Position numbers and translations under genes: made by a program | In this document: positions 23,862-33,229 of the stretch, one piece after another | Position numbering within the stretch: the stretch's first letter is position 1 | Layout: every line of letters begins with the position of its first letter | From: Photobacterium carnosum | GTDB taxonomy: Bacteria > Pseudomonadota > Gammaproteobacteria > Enterobacterales > Vibrionaceae | NCBI RefSeq assembly: GCF_002849605.1 | Contig: NZ_NPIB01000003.1 | Coordinates: 124,001 to 188,000, forward strand | DNA length: 64,000 nucleotides | Reading direction: 5' to 3' | Notes under the pieces: model-generated | What the model was told of the DNA's origin: nothing | Database searches by the model: none | The model's input: only the letters and a program-made list of their open reading frames with translations

Positions 23862-24332
23862 ATGCAGATGCATCGACTTATACGGCAGGTAGTATTTTAC
23901 TCATTATCAGCAATTGTTTTCTATAGTGCTTTAGAATCGGCAAAATTTGTATATTTATTAGGCTCAAGTAAAGCGCTGTATCCAATTTCTATTTTTGGGT
24001 TCTTTCTATTTTACTGCACCTTATTATTATTGGTTTCGTATTCTTTAGGACAGAAATTTCTATTTGAAGCAACGCGAACTAATCTGCTATTTACGATTAA
24101 AAGACAGTCTTATCAAACTCTCGTTATGATGAGTTTATTTACGGGATTAACTGTTATTAATGTTATTGTTTTATCGGCGTTTTCTTCAGGTAAATTATTA
24201 TCATCTACTTTGACGGATCTTTGTACACTATCTTTGCAGTATGGTGTGACGACGTTTATCGTCACATTCATTGCTCTTTTCGTCGTAATACTCATTAATA
24301 ATATGATGGTCAGTCGAGGAAAATACAGCTAG
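23862..24332 (+). CDS. Four-helix inner-membrane protein of unknown function
   Basis: 156 residues, strongly hydrophobic, with four membrane segments at roughly 12-32, 42-62, 83-105 and 120-147 separated by short charged loops (EATRTNLLFTIKRQS). No conserved polar motif suggests a transporter or enzyme. It lies downstream of sodC beyond a terminator, so it is probably expressed separately. Family not recognised. Confidence 0.6.
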   Translation: MQMHRLIRQVVFYSLSAIVFYSALESAKFVYLLGSSKALYPISIFGFFLFYCTLLLLVSYSLGQKFLFEATRTNLLFTIKRQSYQTLVMMSLFTGLTVINVIVLSAFSSGKLLSSTLTDLCTLSLQYGVTTFIVTFIALFVVILINNMMVSRGKYS

Positions 24333-24354
24333 AACGCTAGTTTTTTTGAATAAA

Positions 24355-24379
24355 AGGTTGCGACAAGACGTCGCAACCT
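24355..24379. terminator. Hairpin between convergent genes
   Basis: The ten-base perfect inverted repeat AGGTTGCGAC / GTCGCAACCT has a T-run on the minus-strand side. It is suited to stop the large minus-strand gene that ends at 24418 and possibly the membrane-protein gene. Confidence 0.7.
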
Positions 24380-24417
24380 AGAATGTCATATTACGGTTTA
24401 CTCATTAATCAGGCTGA

Positions 24418-27000
24418 TTAGTAAGGTAATTCACCCGCTTTATCTAGCTCGTTATAAACATCAACAAATAGCTTAGCAAAATGAATTTCAGTCCAGGTAC
24501 AAGGCATTGGAGGGCAGTCATGATACCAATTCTGACCAAATTGCTCGCCAAGGTACAAAGCAAAGTCTTGCATTTCACCGCGTTCAACTTTATCTAACTC
24601 TTTATCAGAGACACCAAATACAGTTCCTGCACTTTTACCAAAGCTAAATGTATTTTGGAATCCAGATGTTTGACGATAGTTCACAAAGCCATTCGAATTT
24701 AATGTCTTGTTAAGTAAACTTTCTTTCTGTGCTTTTGTTTTAAATGTTGTGCCATAAAGGTACAAATCATGACCATAGTTTTCTTTATAATTCATCAGCT
24801 TATTTTTGAAGCTATCACTAGAAACAATATAAGCAACGTTCGTGAGAAGTTCAATGTGGCGCTTGATGCTGTTTGCATCCCAAGGTGTTTCTGTATTAGT
24901 AGAACCTAGCAACATATCCGTAAACGAGATATCCCATGTCGCCGTTATTTTGTTTAATTTGTCTAATAGCGGATGTTTTGTTTCTGTTGCAAAACGTGAA
25001 TCAATGAGATGCCGGGTGCCATAATGACCGTAAGTATTGCCTTGACCATCCAGCGTACTGAGCATTCCGGTGTAGTTATATACACCACTGCCATCTGTAG
25101 TATTAAAGCTTTTATCTATATTTAGATCCGTAATTGGCAGGGTAATACGAGTGTATGCCGGTAATTTATCTAAATTAGCCAAGCGTGCCCAATTATGTTG
25201 GCTGTGAGCTTTAATATCGAGATCTAGATTGTTAAGATCTATTCCAGTAAAGTTTGTGATTTCAACGGTATTACGATCAAGTAAACGAATATTTACCAGT
25301 GAATCAATATTGGCTGAAATAGATTGACTACCTTCAGTTAATCCATCTTGTAAAATTTTACGTACAGAGGCTGTTTGTGGTAGGGCATCAAATTCTAGTT
25401 GAGCCGTTGGTACATATGCATTTGGTGTAAAATCAAGGGTATCTAATTTGTCTAATGGCACGCTTTCAATAATAGACGGAGTTAATGTAATAATCTCATT
25501 ATTATTGACGATTAGATCATGACCACTTACCCAGAAATTATCCAGGAGGTAAACGGCTTTAGCTGCATCTTTAAATTGGTAATCATTTGCAATAAATTGC
25601 TGAATGTCATACATAGCAAAACGTGTCGTTGCATCTATATGTTGACCATTATTTTCTTTTACAAAGATGTAGTTATTATTAGCATCCATTGATTCAAACG
25701 CACCAAGGTTTTTATGCATTGGTTGAAGCGTTATATTCTGTGACAGTGCGGCTAAATCATAAACAGCGGATCCTTGTGAGCCACCGGCAAGTAATTTAGA
25801 ACCAATAAATTCAAGTGTAAAAGGGCGACCATGAGCATAAGCTAAATAAGCAAAAGGTTGTATTGATTTGGTTTCACCAAGCGTAGCTGGAGTATTATGG
25901 TAAACCGCAATATGATCGGCATCAGCGACTAAAATATATTGATCATTAACAGCAATTTTACCACTGCCATTATGTTGAACAGCATAAGAGTATTGGTATT
26001 GATTTGTCTCACCATTAAATACATCTATACGATCATGGGCACTAATTGCTGAAACGAACAGTTGTGATTTATAGCTACGTAAATCATCAAGACCTTTATA
26101 AGGTTGAGCTTCACTAATACCTAAAATTTTTGTTGTCGTATTTGCTTTGGTATCGTAAATACCCACCATTGGTGAATTACCCGCTGATGGCGATTGAGCA
26201 ACAATCAGTTTATCGCCAAGTTGCTCTATTGAAACCATGTTTGAATGTGTAACATCGACACCAAATTTATAGGGAGCGATAGAAGTAGCATCTGGCTTTT
26301 CATGTTTGTCTGAACCATCCATACATGTAAATGCTTCATTTAAAACATAGTCGCTCTCAAGGTGACCATTGGGTAAGTATTCAAGCACACAGCCATTGCC
26401 CCAATCATAATTTCCCCATGTTTTATTAACGACAACAGCGCCGCCTTCATACATGGAAAATTCCCAATCTTGGTCAAAGAAACTGAATAGATTACGGGTT
26501 GCACTGTCATCTGCCCAGTTTCGTAATGGAATAATAGGGGTGCCATGCTCTGCATCTATTTCATAATCAATATCATTGATTTTAATGAATTTCTTACCAT
26601 CTTTGAAAAAATAAAAATCAGGGTTCTGAGCATACTTTTTGAGTTCGCTTACACGTTGAACCATTTGTGCAGCCATTTCGTTCATGATCTGAACATATTT
26701 AACCTGACTTACTTGTTCAATCTCAGGCATAACTTCTGCTGGTGGAGGTAAAGGTAGAACGTCTTCTGGTGTTATTGCTTCTGATGCTGAAATGAATATC
26801 CAAGGTGATTCCCATGTATTTTGTGTAATGGTCGCTGGAGATTCATTTTGATTTACCCACCACTGAGCTTCAAAAATATTGCCATTAAATTGTACTTGTT
26901 CTTTAGTCGAGTAATTTTTATTTGGATCATACATTTCAGCAGCAAATAGAGAACTAGATGCAGTAAGTAAGATCGCCATAGATAATAATTTTTTGCGCAT
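24418..27000 (-). CDS. Large secreted protein with N-terminal chitin-binding-like domain
   Basis: 860 residues. A signal peptide (to about residue 20, SSLFA) is followed by a CBM5/12-like module at about 23-70 (YDPNKNYSTKEQVQFNGNIF, then AQWWVNQNESP and WESPW), the aromatic pattern of chitin-binding ChtBD3 domains. The middle (about 250-520) has repeated beta-strand blocks (KLIVAQSPS, YILVADADHIAVYH, KLLAGGSQGSAVYD) suggesting a beta-propeller. The C-terminal 200 residues are mixed, with a Cys pair near the end (HDCPPMPCTW). No glycosidase or protease active site is obvious. It may be an exported chitin-associated or adhesion protein. It is divergent from the lipoprotein gene at 27223. Confidence 0.6.
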   Translation of the reverse strand: MRKKLLSMAILLTASSSLFAAEMYDPNKNYSTKEQVQFNGNIFEAQWWVNQNESPATITQNTWESPWIFISASEAITPEDVLPLPPPAEVMPEIEQVSQVKYVQIMNEMAAQMVQRVSELKKYAQNPDFYFFKDGKKFIKINDIDYEIDAEHGTPIIPLRNWADDSATRNLFSFFDQDWEFSMYEGGAVVVNKTWGNYDWGNGCVLEYLPNGHLESDYVLNEAFTCMDGSDKHEKPDATSIAPYKFGVDVTHSNMVSIEQLGDKLIVAQSPSAGNSPMVGIYDTKANTTTKILGISEAQPYKGLDDLRSYKSQLFVSAISAHDRIDVFNGETNQYQYSYAVQHNGSGKIAVNDQYILVADADHIAVYHNTPATLGETKSIQPFAYLAYAHGRPFTLEFIGSKLLAGGSQGSAVYDLAALSQNITLQPMHKNLGAFESMDANNNYIFVKENNGQHIDATTRFAMYDIQQFIANDYQFKDAAKAVYLLDNFWVSGHDLIVNNNEIITLTPSIIESVPLDKLDTLDFTPNAYVPTAQLEFDALPQTASVRKILQDGLTEGSQSISANIDSLVNIRLLDRNTVEITNFTGIDLNNLDLDIKAHSQHNWARLANLDKLPAYTRITLPITDLNIDKSFNTTDGSGVYNYTGMLSTLDGQGNTYGHYGTRHLIDSRFATETKHPLLDKLNKITATWDISFTDMLLGSTNTETPWDANSIKRHIELLTNVAYIVSSDSFKNKLMNYKENYGHDLYLYGTTFKTKAQKESLLNKTLNSNGFVNYRQTSGFQNTFSFGKSAGTVFGVSDKELDKVERGEMQDFALYLGEQFGQNWYHDCPPMPCTWTEIHFAKLFVDVYNELDKAGELPY

Positions 27001-27222
27001 GCTTAACCTCAGTGGTTGATTTATAAAATACTGTTAAGTCATTATCAAAAAGATAATTGTGTATTTCTGGGGACGTTTTTTTGCTGCGCCTTTGTATAAT
27101 AAAAACATATATTTGTCATTAAATTATTTTATATATTAGGCCGTTTTATTATTAATATTCCATTAAGGGATATTGGAGTATGATGAGCTTAAATAGCTAA
27201 CTTTGATTTGTAAGGTAAAGAT

Positions 27223-27579
27223 ATGCGTTATTCATGGGCGATGGTTGGTGTAATTGCACTTTTATCTGGTTGTAGTACTGCGGCTTTAACATCAACACCT
27301 TCTACAACTGCAACTTCAGTGGTAAAAACAGAAGTAACTCAAACGGCTAAAGCTCTTACTCTTAGTGAGCAATTTATTCAACATGGCTATAATGATGGGT
27401 GTAAAGATGCGCTTAAGAATCAATGGCAACCATCAAAAATGATCCTTGATGACATGAAAGGGGTTGAGAAAATGAAGTATGTAGAAGGTTGGAAACAAGG
27501 TTATCAACGTTGCGTTAATGGTTTAGGTCCTGTAGTTATTAACGATACAATGCCGATTTCACAGCAGAACAATAAATAA
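27223..27579 (+). CDS. Small lipoprotein of unknown function
   Basis: 118 residues. The lipobox LLSGC places the lipidated Cys at about residue 17. A Thr-rich linker (TSTPSTTATS) is followed by a compact domain with two Cys (DGCKDALKN and YQRCVNG) that probably form a disulfide. GYNDGCKDAL and GWKQGYQRCVNG look like two related half-repeats. It is likely an outer-membrane lipoprotein. It stands alone and ends at a strong bidirectional terminator. Confidence 0.65.
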   Translation: MRYSWAMVGVIALLSGCSTAALTSTPSTTATSVVKTEVTQTAKALTLSEQFIQHGYNDGCKDALKNQWQPSKMILDDMKGVEKMKYVEGWKQGYQRCVNGLGPVVINDTMPISQQNNK

Positions 27580-27598
27580 TTCATACAAATTTAAATTA

Positions 27599-27650
27599 AC
27601 ACCTTTACGTTGTGAGGATGATAATTCTTATGACGTAAAGGTGTTTTTAT
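27599..27650. terminator. Bidirectional terminator between convergent genes
   Basis: The 12-bp perfect arms ACACCTTTACGT / ACGTAAAGGTGT are followed by a T-tract on the + strand. They serve the lipoprotein gene and probably also the barrel protein gene that ends at 27661. Confidence 0.85.
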
Positions 27651-27660
27651 TTTAAGGGCA

Positions 27661-28770
27661 CTAGGATTCTTTTCGTTGTTTTACGGGTTTTGGAATATAG
27701 CGTTTTAATTCATCAATTTTACGGTTTTTAGAAAAGAACATTTCAAGTTCAATCATAATACCTAGATTCGCGTGGTAATTATAATCTCGTGGAAATTCAA
27801 GTTGTGGTCGTGCTGCAAGATAAAGCCAGTGCTTGTATATACGCCGTTTCCATTCTGCTGATACCCAATAGTTAGTGATTTCTTTTATTTCATCGGTATC
27901 TGCACTTATTCCCATCGAGTATTCAAACAAATCTCTTTCTGTTGCCCTCTGATAAATATTAAATTGTTGTACCAATTCCCACTTATCATCATCTTGTAAA
28001 TATTGTGCACTGGTTGTCGTTCTAAAAATGTTTTTATGATCGGTGGTTAGCGCATAAAATCCACTTAATTGAGAGAGAGAGCCAAAGCCTTTTGAATGAT
28101 AATAAAATAGCTCTTGTTCGAGTTGGGTTGTCCAGCTTTCACTAATATTATCTACACGAGTAAGGCGAACTTTTACAAAGGGATCGATAGGGAATTTGAG
28201 TTTAATACCAATATCAAAATCAGAGCTCCAGTTACCAAATTGCGTATCTTGAAGTCTAAATCCACCAATAGTGTCTCCCGTTTGGGTTTTACTTCCCGAT
28301 GCTATGCCTCGTTGTTTACTTTCTAGACTGTCATAATCACTCGGCTCTGAATCTAAGATCAGTTTCCAATCACGCTTAACGTGTGGTAAATCGAGTTTAA
28401 AATAAACTTTGAAATCATTATCTAATTCACCGCGGTGTGAGTAGATTGACCGTTGGCGAATACGAAGATAACTACGGTTAGGCAACTTAGCTTCATCTTC
28501 ATCTTTAGTTAAACTCTGATCAATATATTCGCCAACATTATGTACGGAGTCAGTCATAGATTGTTGGGAGCTATCAATCCATAGTGTCATTTTATGTGGA
28601 GGGTCGGTATCAGCATCAATGGTTGGGGCCGTTTGCGGTAATAACTTTGTTACGGTGTGACTCTTTTCTGAAGAATTTTGAGTGAGAGATGCTGCATTGA
28701 TCGCTGTTGTATAGAAGCAGCACAACGATAAAGAAAAATAAGAAAGAATAGTGTGCTTTAGAGTCTTCAA
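27661..28770 (-). CDS. Putative outer-membrane beta-barrel protein
   Basis: 369 residues. A signal peptide (cleavage near INAAS) is followed by a polar segment, then from about residue 95 an alternating pattern of amphipathic strands typical of a barrel: RSYLRIRQRSIYSH, FKVYFKLDLPHVKRDWKLILDSE, DFDIGIKLKFPIDPFVKVRLTRV, YWVSAEWKRRIYKHWLYLAARPQLEF. The last strand is IMIELEMFFS, but about 20 charged residues follow it (KRYIPKPVKQRKES), so the usual terminal aromatic signature is displaced. No named family is recognised. It appears monocistronic. Confidence 0.6.
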   Translation of the reverse strand: MKTLKHTILSYFSLSLCCFYTTAINAASLTQNSSEKSHTVTKLLPQTAPTIDADTDPPHKMTLWIDSSQQSMTDSVHNVGEYIDQSLTKDEDEAKLPNRSYLRIRQRSIYSHRGELDNDFKVYFKLDLPHVKRDWKLILDSEPSDYDSLESKQRGIASGSKTQTGDTIGGFRLQDTQFGNWSSDFDIGIKLKFPIDPFVKVRLTRVDNISESWTTQLEQELFYYHSKGFGSLSQLSGFYALTTDHKNIFRTTTSAQYLQDDDKWELVQQFNIYQRATERDLFEYSMGISADTDEIKEITNYWVSAEWKRRIYKHWLYLAARPQLEFPRDYNYHANLGIMIELEMFFSKNRKIDELKRYIPKPVKQRKES

Positions 28771-29025
28771 GTGAATGTTATATCCTTACTTTTTTGTTGC
28801 ATAAATTTCATTTTATATCGTATACGACAGCTATACTGATTAAGAAATTAGGTATAAATAATTATAGTGTAGAACAATACATTATGATTATTTTGTTAAT
28901 TTACATGGTTTGGATTGTATTTTTATTGTTTGTTTTTGATAGATTAATACAATAACTACGATCCAGCAATTGCTTTTAATCGATCGTTTATTACTATTAT
29001 TATTGTGGTTTTTCTGGAGGTTGAT

Positions 29026-29304
29026 ATGGATAGTTCAAATCTTAAAAGGATCAAACAAGAAATGTCAGGGAAGGGAAATGACATTTTTGACGATTTTGAA
29101 GAATCGAATAATCGTTTACCTACGATGGAAGAGTTGCGCGTTATTATGGCGGATACTACGGAGCATTATTTAGGTCCGATAGATCAAAGTATTATTGATG
29201 GCATTAATACGAATTTAGAGCGTCAACATATACGAGAGAAGCCATTGTGGAATGCGACTACTGAGCTTGAAGCTGAAGTACGTATATGCCGTGATTGTGA
29301 ATGA
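29026..29304 (+). CDS. Small acidic cytosolic protein of unknown function
   Basis: 92 residues from the ATG at 29026, which follows a strong GGAGG; earlier in-frame starts would put that site inside the gene. It is acidic and helical (DDFEESNNRLPTMEELRVIM) and ends with CRDCE, a possible half metal site. It lies before the acyl-CoA gene with a spacer of 150 bases. I do not recognise the family. Confidence 0.6.
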   Translation: MDSSNLKRIKQEMSGKGNDIFDDFEESNNRLPTMEELRVIMADTTEHYLGPIDQSIIDGINTNLERQHIREKPLWNATTELEAEVRICRDCE

Positions 29305-29454
29305 TACTTTTATATAATAACGACTGCATATTAGTTGGTGTTTGTTGTAAAACTGAAAACTCTGTTTTCATCACTATTTCTTAACTATCGGCCAATCAGA
29401 GGCTATAAATAGCATATTATTGCTAATTGCATGGATCATTGAAGAGGTTTAAGG

Positions 29455-30654
29455 ATGACTGGAAAAGTAAATGTATTTGAAATTCGATGTGGCAGTGGTC
29501 ATGCTATCGGTGTATTAGAATTAGATAATGCATCATCATTAAATGCATTAACACTGACAATGCTTAGAACGATCCAACAACAATTATTACATTGGCAGCA
29601 TGATGAAAATATCATCAGTGTGATGATTCAAGCTGTTGGTGATAAAGCATTTTGTTCTGGTGCGGATATTCGTGCGCTCTATTATGCACTTGAAAATGAT
29701 CCCGCGGTGACAGCAGCTGAACAGACTGTAGCACCGACCGTTGACGATTATATTAACCACTCAAGCAATGAAAAAAGCTATTTAGCAAAACCTTTTTTAA
29801 TTGATTATTTTACCATCGAATATAGCTGTGATTATCTGATTCATAATTATTCTAAACCTATTATTGCTTGGGGAAATGGCTTAGTAATGGGGGGTGGACT
29901 TGGATTATTTATTGGTGCAAGTCATCGAATTGTTACGCCAACAGCATTGCTGGCGATGCCTGAAATAAATATTGGTTTATACCCAGATGTTGGCGCTACA
30001 TGGTTTTTAAATCAGCTACCTGCGGGTATTGGGTTGTTTTTAGGCTTAACAGGTGCCCACGTTAATGCAAGTGATGCATTGGACTTAGCCATGGCAGATC
30101 ATCTTATTGTTGATAAAGATCGTGAGAATTTGATTAAACGATTAAAACATTATCCGTGGCAGAATATAAAAGAAAACCAAGCCGCTACCATCATTACTGA
30201 GATATTAACTGATATTGCAACAGATTCAGAACGGCAGCGTCCACCAAGCCAGATGATTCCGTATTTTCCACAAATTCAAGCGGCATGTGTAGCACCGACA
30301 CTTGACGTTGTTTATGAACAAATTAATGCTATTGATGGATTGGGATGTTGGCTTGAAAAAGCAAAACAAACCCTTGCTCATGGTAGTCCGTTATCGGCTA
30401 ACATCTGTTTCCATCAAATGCAGCAATACCAACAAGCAAGCTTAGCTGAGTGTTTAGCGATGGAGCTATCATTGTCTGTACGATGTGGGTTAGTTGGTGA
30501 GTTTAAAGAAGGCGTAAGAGCGCGTCTTATTGATAAAGATGCCCAGCCGAAATGGTTATATAAGACGATTTCGGACGTGGACATACGTTTAGTTAAAAGT
30601 TTATTTGTGCCGCTATGGCAGAAGCAAGCAAATCCATTAATTGATTTGATGTAA
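29455..30654 (+). CDS. Enoyl-CoA hydratase/isomerase-family protein, 3-hydroxyisobutyryl-CoA hydrolase-like
   Basis: 399 residues with a crotonase core: KAFCSGADIRALYYAL (CoA/oxyanion region) and GNGLVMGGGLGLFIGASHRIVT (second oxyanion Gly). The block MPEINIGLYPDVGATWFLNQL carries the Glu/Asp expected of the 3-hydroxyisobutyryl-CoA hydrolase subfamily. The long C-terminal helical extension also fits that subfamily rather than plain hydratases. It would act in valine or fatty-acid catabolism in the cytosol. The next gene is a reductase of the SDR family about 100 bases downstream in the same direction, suggesting a small acyl-CoA operon. The precise reaction is inferred. Confidence 0.78.
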   Translation: MTGKVNVFEIRCGSGHAIGVLELDNASSLNALTLTMLRTIQQQLLHWQHDENIISVMIQAVGDKAFCSGADIRALYYALENDPAVTAAEQTVAPTVDDYINHSSNEKSYLAKPFLIDYFTIEYSCDYLIHNYSKPIIAWGNGLVMGGGLGLFIGASHRIVTPTALLAMPEINIGLYPDVGATWFLNQLPAGIGLFLGLTGAHVNASDALDLAMADHLIVDKDRENLIKRLKHYPWQNIKENQAATIITEILTDIATDSERQRPPSQMIPYFPQIQAACVAPTLDVVYEQINAIDGLGCWLEKAKQTLAHGSPLSANICFHQMQQYQQASLAECLAMELSLSVRCGLVGEFKEGVRARLIDKDAQPKWLYKTISDVDIRLVKSLFVPLWQKQANPLIDLM

Positions 30655-30761
30655 TTATTCGAATAATAAAACAGTGTTGTGTTTTATCCATTTTTTCGAG
30701 TTGTTAACGTTAATCAGTGTTTTTTTTATGTAAGTATAAAAAGGTTTAGGAGCGAATTAAC

Positions 30762-31520
30762 GTGGACATTGAGAATAGTGTTATCGTCATAACAGGTGCA
30801 GGCCAAGGGCTTGGACAAATGATGGCAGTAACGCTTGCACAGATGGGAGCACAGCTCGCTTTAATTGATGTAAATACAATAGGGTTAAGACAAACGCAAG
30901 ATCAATGTCATATGCTTAATAGTTTGGCGCGTATTTATGAAGCTGATGTGACTGATGAAGATCAGGTAGAGCAGGCATTCCTTCATATCATAGAAGATTT
31001 TGATCATATTGATACGCTAATCAATAATGCGGGTATTCTGGATGATGGTCTGTTGGTACAAAAAAATCAGACGAGCATAAAAAAAATGTCACTAAAGCAA
31101 TTTCAAACCGTAATGGATGTGAATGTTACTGGTACATTTTTATGCGGTAGAGAAGCGGCTAAGTGGATGGTTGAAAATGAAACCAAAGGCGTTATCATTA
31201 ATATTTCAAGTGCCGCTCGTGCAGGGAATATTGGCCAAACAAATTATGCAGCATCAAAAGCAGCCGTAACGACAATGGCTGTGGGTTGGGCGCGTGAGCT
31301 GGGACAATATGGTATTCGAGTCGCCGCAATTGCACCTGGTCTTATAGATACACCAATGGCTACACAAATTAATGATGAAGCGGTTGAGAAAATGCTAGCG
31401 ATGGTACCTCTAGCACGTATTGGTGAGCCTAGCGAAATTGCCCACTCGGTGAGATTTATTATAGAAAACGATTATTTCACTGGTAGGGTACTAGAAATTG
31501 ATGGTGGTTTACGGTTGTAA
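30762..31520 (+). CDS. SDR-family oxidoreductase, FabG-like
   Basis: 252 residues from a GTG preceded by TTTAGGAG. The Rossmann motif is ITGAGQGLGQMMA, with NNAG (INNAGIL) and the catalytic Ser-Tyr-Lys set: NISSAARAGNIGQT, then YAASKAA. The C-terminal FTGRVLEIDGGLRL is typical of 3-ketoacyl-ACP/CoA reductases. It has an insertion-like stretch after NNAGIL (DDGLLVQKNQTSIKKMS). It uses NAD(P)H to reduce a keto or oxidise a hydroxy acyl group. It probably partners the preceding crotonase-family enzyme. Confidence 0.82.
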   Translation: MDIENSVIVITGAGQGLGQMMAVTLAQMGAQLALIDVNTIGLRQTQDQCHMLNSLARIYEADVTDEDQVEQAFLHIIEDFDHIDTLINNAGILDDGLLVQKNQTSIKKMSLKQFQTVMDVNVTGTFLCGREAAKWMVENETKGVIINISSAARAGNIGQTNYAASKAAVTTMAVGWARELGQYGIRVAAIAPGLIDTPMATQINDEAVEKMLAMVPLARIGEPSEIAHSVRFIIENDYFTGRVLEIDGGLRL

Positions 31521-31531
31521 TCAGTGCATGA

Positions 31532-31639
31532 TTAAAAGTGGTTATACAGTGCAACTAATGCTAAAACGCCACCAACAACAAACATGATCATTGATAGGCC
31601 AAATGCGAATTTTGCCATATATGGCATTAATTTTTCCAT
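31532..31639 (-). CDS. Small single-pass membrane protein (35 residues)
   Basis: A short ORF starting MEKLMPYMAKFAFG and ending YNHF, with one hydrophobic segment (MIMFVVGGVLALVALY). It lies in the spacer after the SDR gene, convergent with it. A GGA lies about eight bases before the ATG. The composition (short charged head, one helix, His at the end) resembles real bacterial small membrane proteins. No named family is recognised. Confidence 0.5.
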   Translation of the reverse strand: MEKLMPYMAKFAFGLSMIMFVVGGVLALVALYNHF

Positions 31640-31731
31640 TGGAAAGTCCAAATAGCGATGAAGGAATATATTCTACCTCAGATTATATATTAATAAGCAT
31701 TAATATTGAGGTTTTGCTATATTTTTGATAT

Positions 31732-31764
31732 AAAAAAAGATCGCCAATTGACGATCTTTTTTTT
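31732..31764 (-). terminator. Terminator of yibL
   Basis: AAAAAAAGATCG / CGATCTTTTTTTT arms form a strong stem with T-runs on both strands. It lies 47 bases past the yibL stop. Confidence 0.85.
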
Positions 31765-31810
31765 GTCTATTTAGCAATATTTGTTTGTAAGTTATTTTAC
31801 TAAACAGATA

Positions 31811-32167
31811 TTAGAATGCTTTTGGTGCGAAACCTGTAACGGCTTTAATACCCATGCTACGGCCAATAGCCGTCATAGGGTGAACAACAACAAGGTCTTT
31901 TACTGATTTTTTCAGTTTACCCATGTCTGCTTGTTCTGCTTTAGTTAACACGCGATTAAAAGCTAGAGATTTTACATCTTTACTTTTGCCACTCACTTCG
32001 GATGACTTACGGTGTTTAACATTTTGCGTTTTTTTGTTCAAGCTAAGAAGTTCATCTTTAAACTGCTTGATGATAACTTTATCATCACGTTGAATAGCAG
32101 CAGCAAGTTTACGCTGGCACTTGTCCATACGGTTGTTAAGATTTTGAAGCTCTTCGTTTAAATTCAT
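31811..32167 (-). CDS. yibL: YibL-family ribosome-associated protein
   Basis: 118 residues from the ATG at 32167, preceded by AAAGGTAACGAA; a longer ORF would start at 32251 but lacks support. The C-terminal block EQADMGKLKKSVKDLVVVHP, followed by MTAIGRSMGIKAVTGF, is nearly the same as in E. coli YibL. The N-terminal half is a coiled coil (LNEELQNLNNRMDKCQRKLAAAIQ). YibL co-purifies with ribosomes in E. coli, but its role is unsettled. It is monocistronic with a strong terminator. Confidence 0.88.
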   Translation of the reverse strand: MNLNEELQNLNNRMDKCQRKLAAAIQRDDKVIIKQFKDELLSLNKKTQNVKHRKSSEVSGKSKDVKSLAFNRVLTKAEQADMGKLKKSVKDLVVVHPMTAIGRSMGIKAVTGFAPKAF

Positions 32168-32320
32168 TTCGTTACCTTTGTATTTATACTCGCAATACAC
32201 TAAATCGTAGTGTTTACGATGAATAGGTATTGAATTGTCGATAGTATACATTATATTTTTGATAACTGGATCGCTATCCTACAACTATTTATACCTAAAA
32301 TTGCAATTTTATGGAGATAT

Positions 32321-32683
32321 ATGTCACTTTCACTGTTTAGATATATCGTTGCAATTGATCAACATCAACAAAATGGGGCAATTGATATCAGTATTCGTGA
32401 TTGGAAAAGTACTGATTGTTCATATTGTGATGATGAAATTAAAGTTATTCGTTATGAAATAGAGTATGTGTTTGATACGAAAATACAAATTATGTATACC
32501 ATTGAGTATGATGATTGCGTTAGTGATGTAAATGTTTGTCCGGAATGTTGGATTCATTACCAAGTGACTGTTGATCCTTTACATACAATTAAACCCGCAA
32601 AAAAATCATTTTATAATCGTTGTCAGCAGCAGTATTGGTTAAAAACGATGGCAATGAATCACTCTGATAACATTCATCACTAA
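32321..32683 (+). CDS. Small CxxC-pair (zinc-ribbon-like) protein
   Basis: 120 residues with two CxxC pairs (CSYCDDE and CPECWIHY) about 45 residues apart, a likely structural zinc site. The region between is beta-prone (IQIMYTIEYDDCVSDVNV). GGAG lies just before the ATG. It has no signal peptide. It lies upstream of cutA with a short gap and may be co-transcribed. Family not recognised. Confidence 0.6.
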   Translation: MSLSLFRYIVAIDQHQQNGAIDISIRDWKSTDCSYCDDEIKVIRYEIEYVFDTKIQIMYTIEYDDCVSDVNVCPECWIHYQVTVDPLHTIKPAKKSFYNRCQQQYWLKTMAMNHSDNIHH

Positions 32684-32730
32684 TGTTTTATTATTAATTT
32701 AATATGCGAGTTTTTAAAAAGGATAAAAAA

Positions 32731-33045
32731 ATGACAAATTATTGTGTCATTGTTACTACATTTTCAGATGATGAAAACGGTAAAACTATTATTAATGCAT
32801 TACTTGAGCAGCGTTTAGCTGCATGTGTTCAAGTGCTGCCGATTAAAAGTTATTACCATTGGAAACAGAAAATTAACTGCGATCAAGAGCAGCAAGTCAT
32901 TATTAAAACTAAAACAGCATTATTTGAACAAGTTAAAGCAGTAATAGAACAATATCATCTTTATGAAACGCCTGAAATTATCCAATTACCTATAACAAAT
33001 GGTTCAGTAGACTACCTTTCATGGATAGAGCAGACTTGTGTGTGA
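32731..33045 (+). CDS. cutA: CutA1 divalent-cation tolerance protein
   Basis: 104 residues from the ATG at 32731 (MTNYCVIVTTFSD), with AAGGAT at the right distance. Conserved CutA blocks are LLEQRLAACVQVLPIKSYYHWKQ, QQVIIKTKTALFEQV, YETPEIIQLPI and YLSWI. The protein forms a tight cytosolic trimer with a ferredoxin-like fold. A link to copper tolerance is historical; its true function is uncertain. In many proteobacteria it neighbours the dsbD gene, which is absent here. Confidence 0.9.
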   Translation: MTNYCVIVTTFSDDENGKTIINALLEQRLAACVQVLPIKSYYHWKQKINCDQEQQVIIKTKTALFEQVKAVIEQYHLYETPEIIQLPITNGSVDYLSWIEQTCV

Positions 33046-33229
33046 TTTTATCTGATTGAAAATAAAACGGATATATTTTGATTTATGGGGAGTGATTAGG
33101 TACAAAGGAAACAAGGATGTAACTATGGCGCAACATAATATCGCTGTGGTTAGGGAATATTTGTCATCATCGGTTCAATGATTTATGGCTACATTTAGGA
33201 CTGATTACAATACATGGAAGTGATTATTA

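Noticed and set aside
24842-25024. Plus-strand frames inside the large secreted protein gene
   Set aside because: Short antisense shadows without ribosome-binding sites or family features.
33125-33181. Eighteen-codon ORF before the MTHFR-like gene as a leader peptide
   Set aside because: It has a plausible AAGGA site, but no runs of regulatory codons and no attenuator-like hairpins follow.
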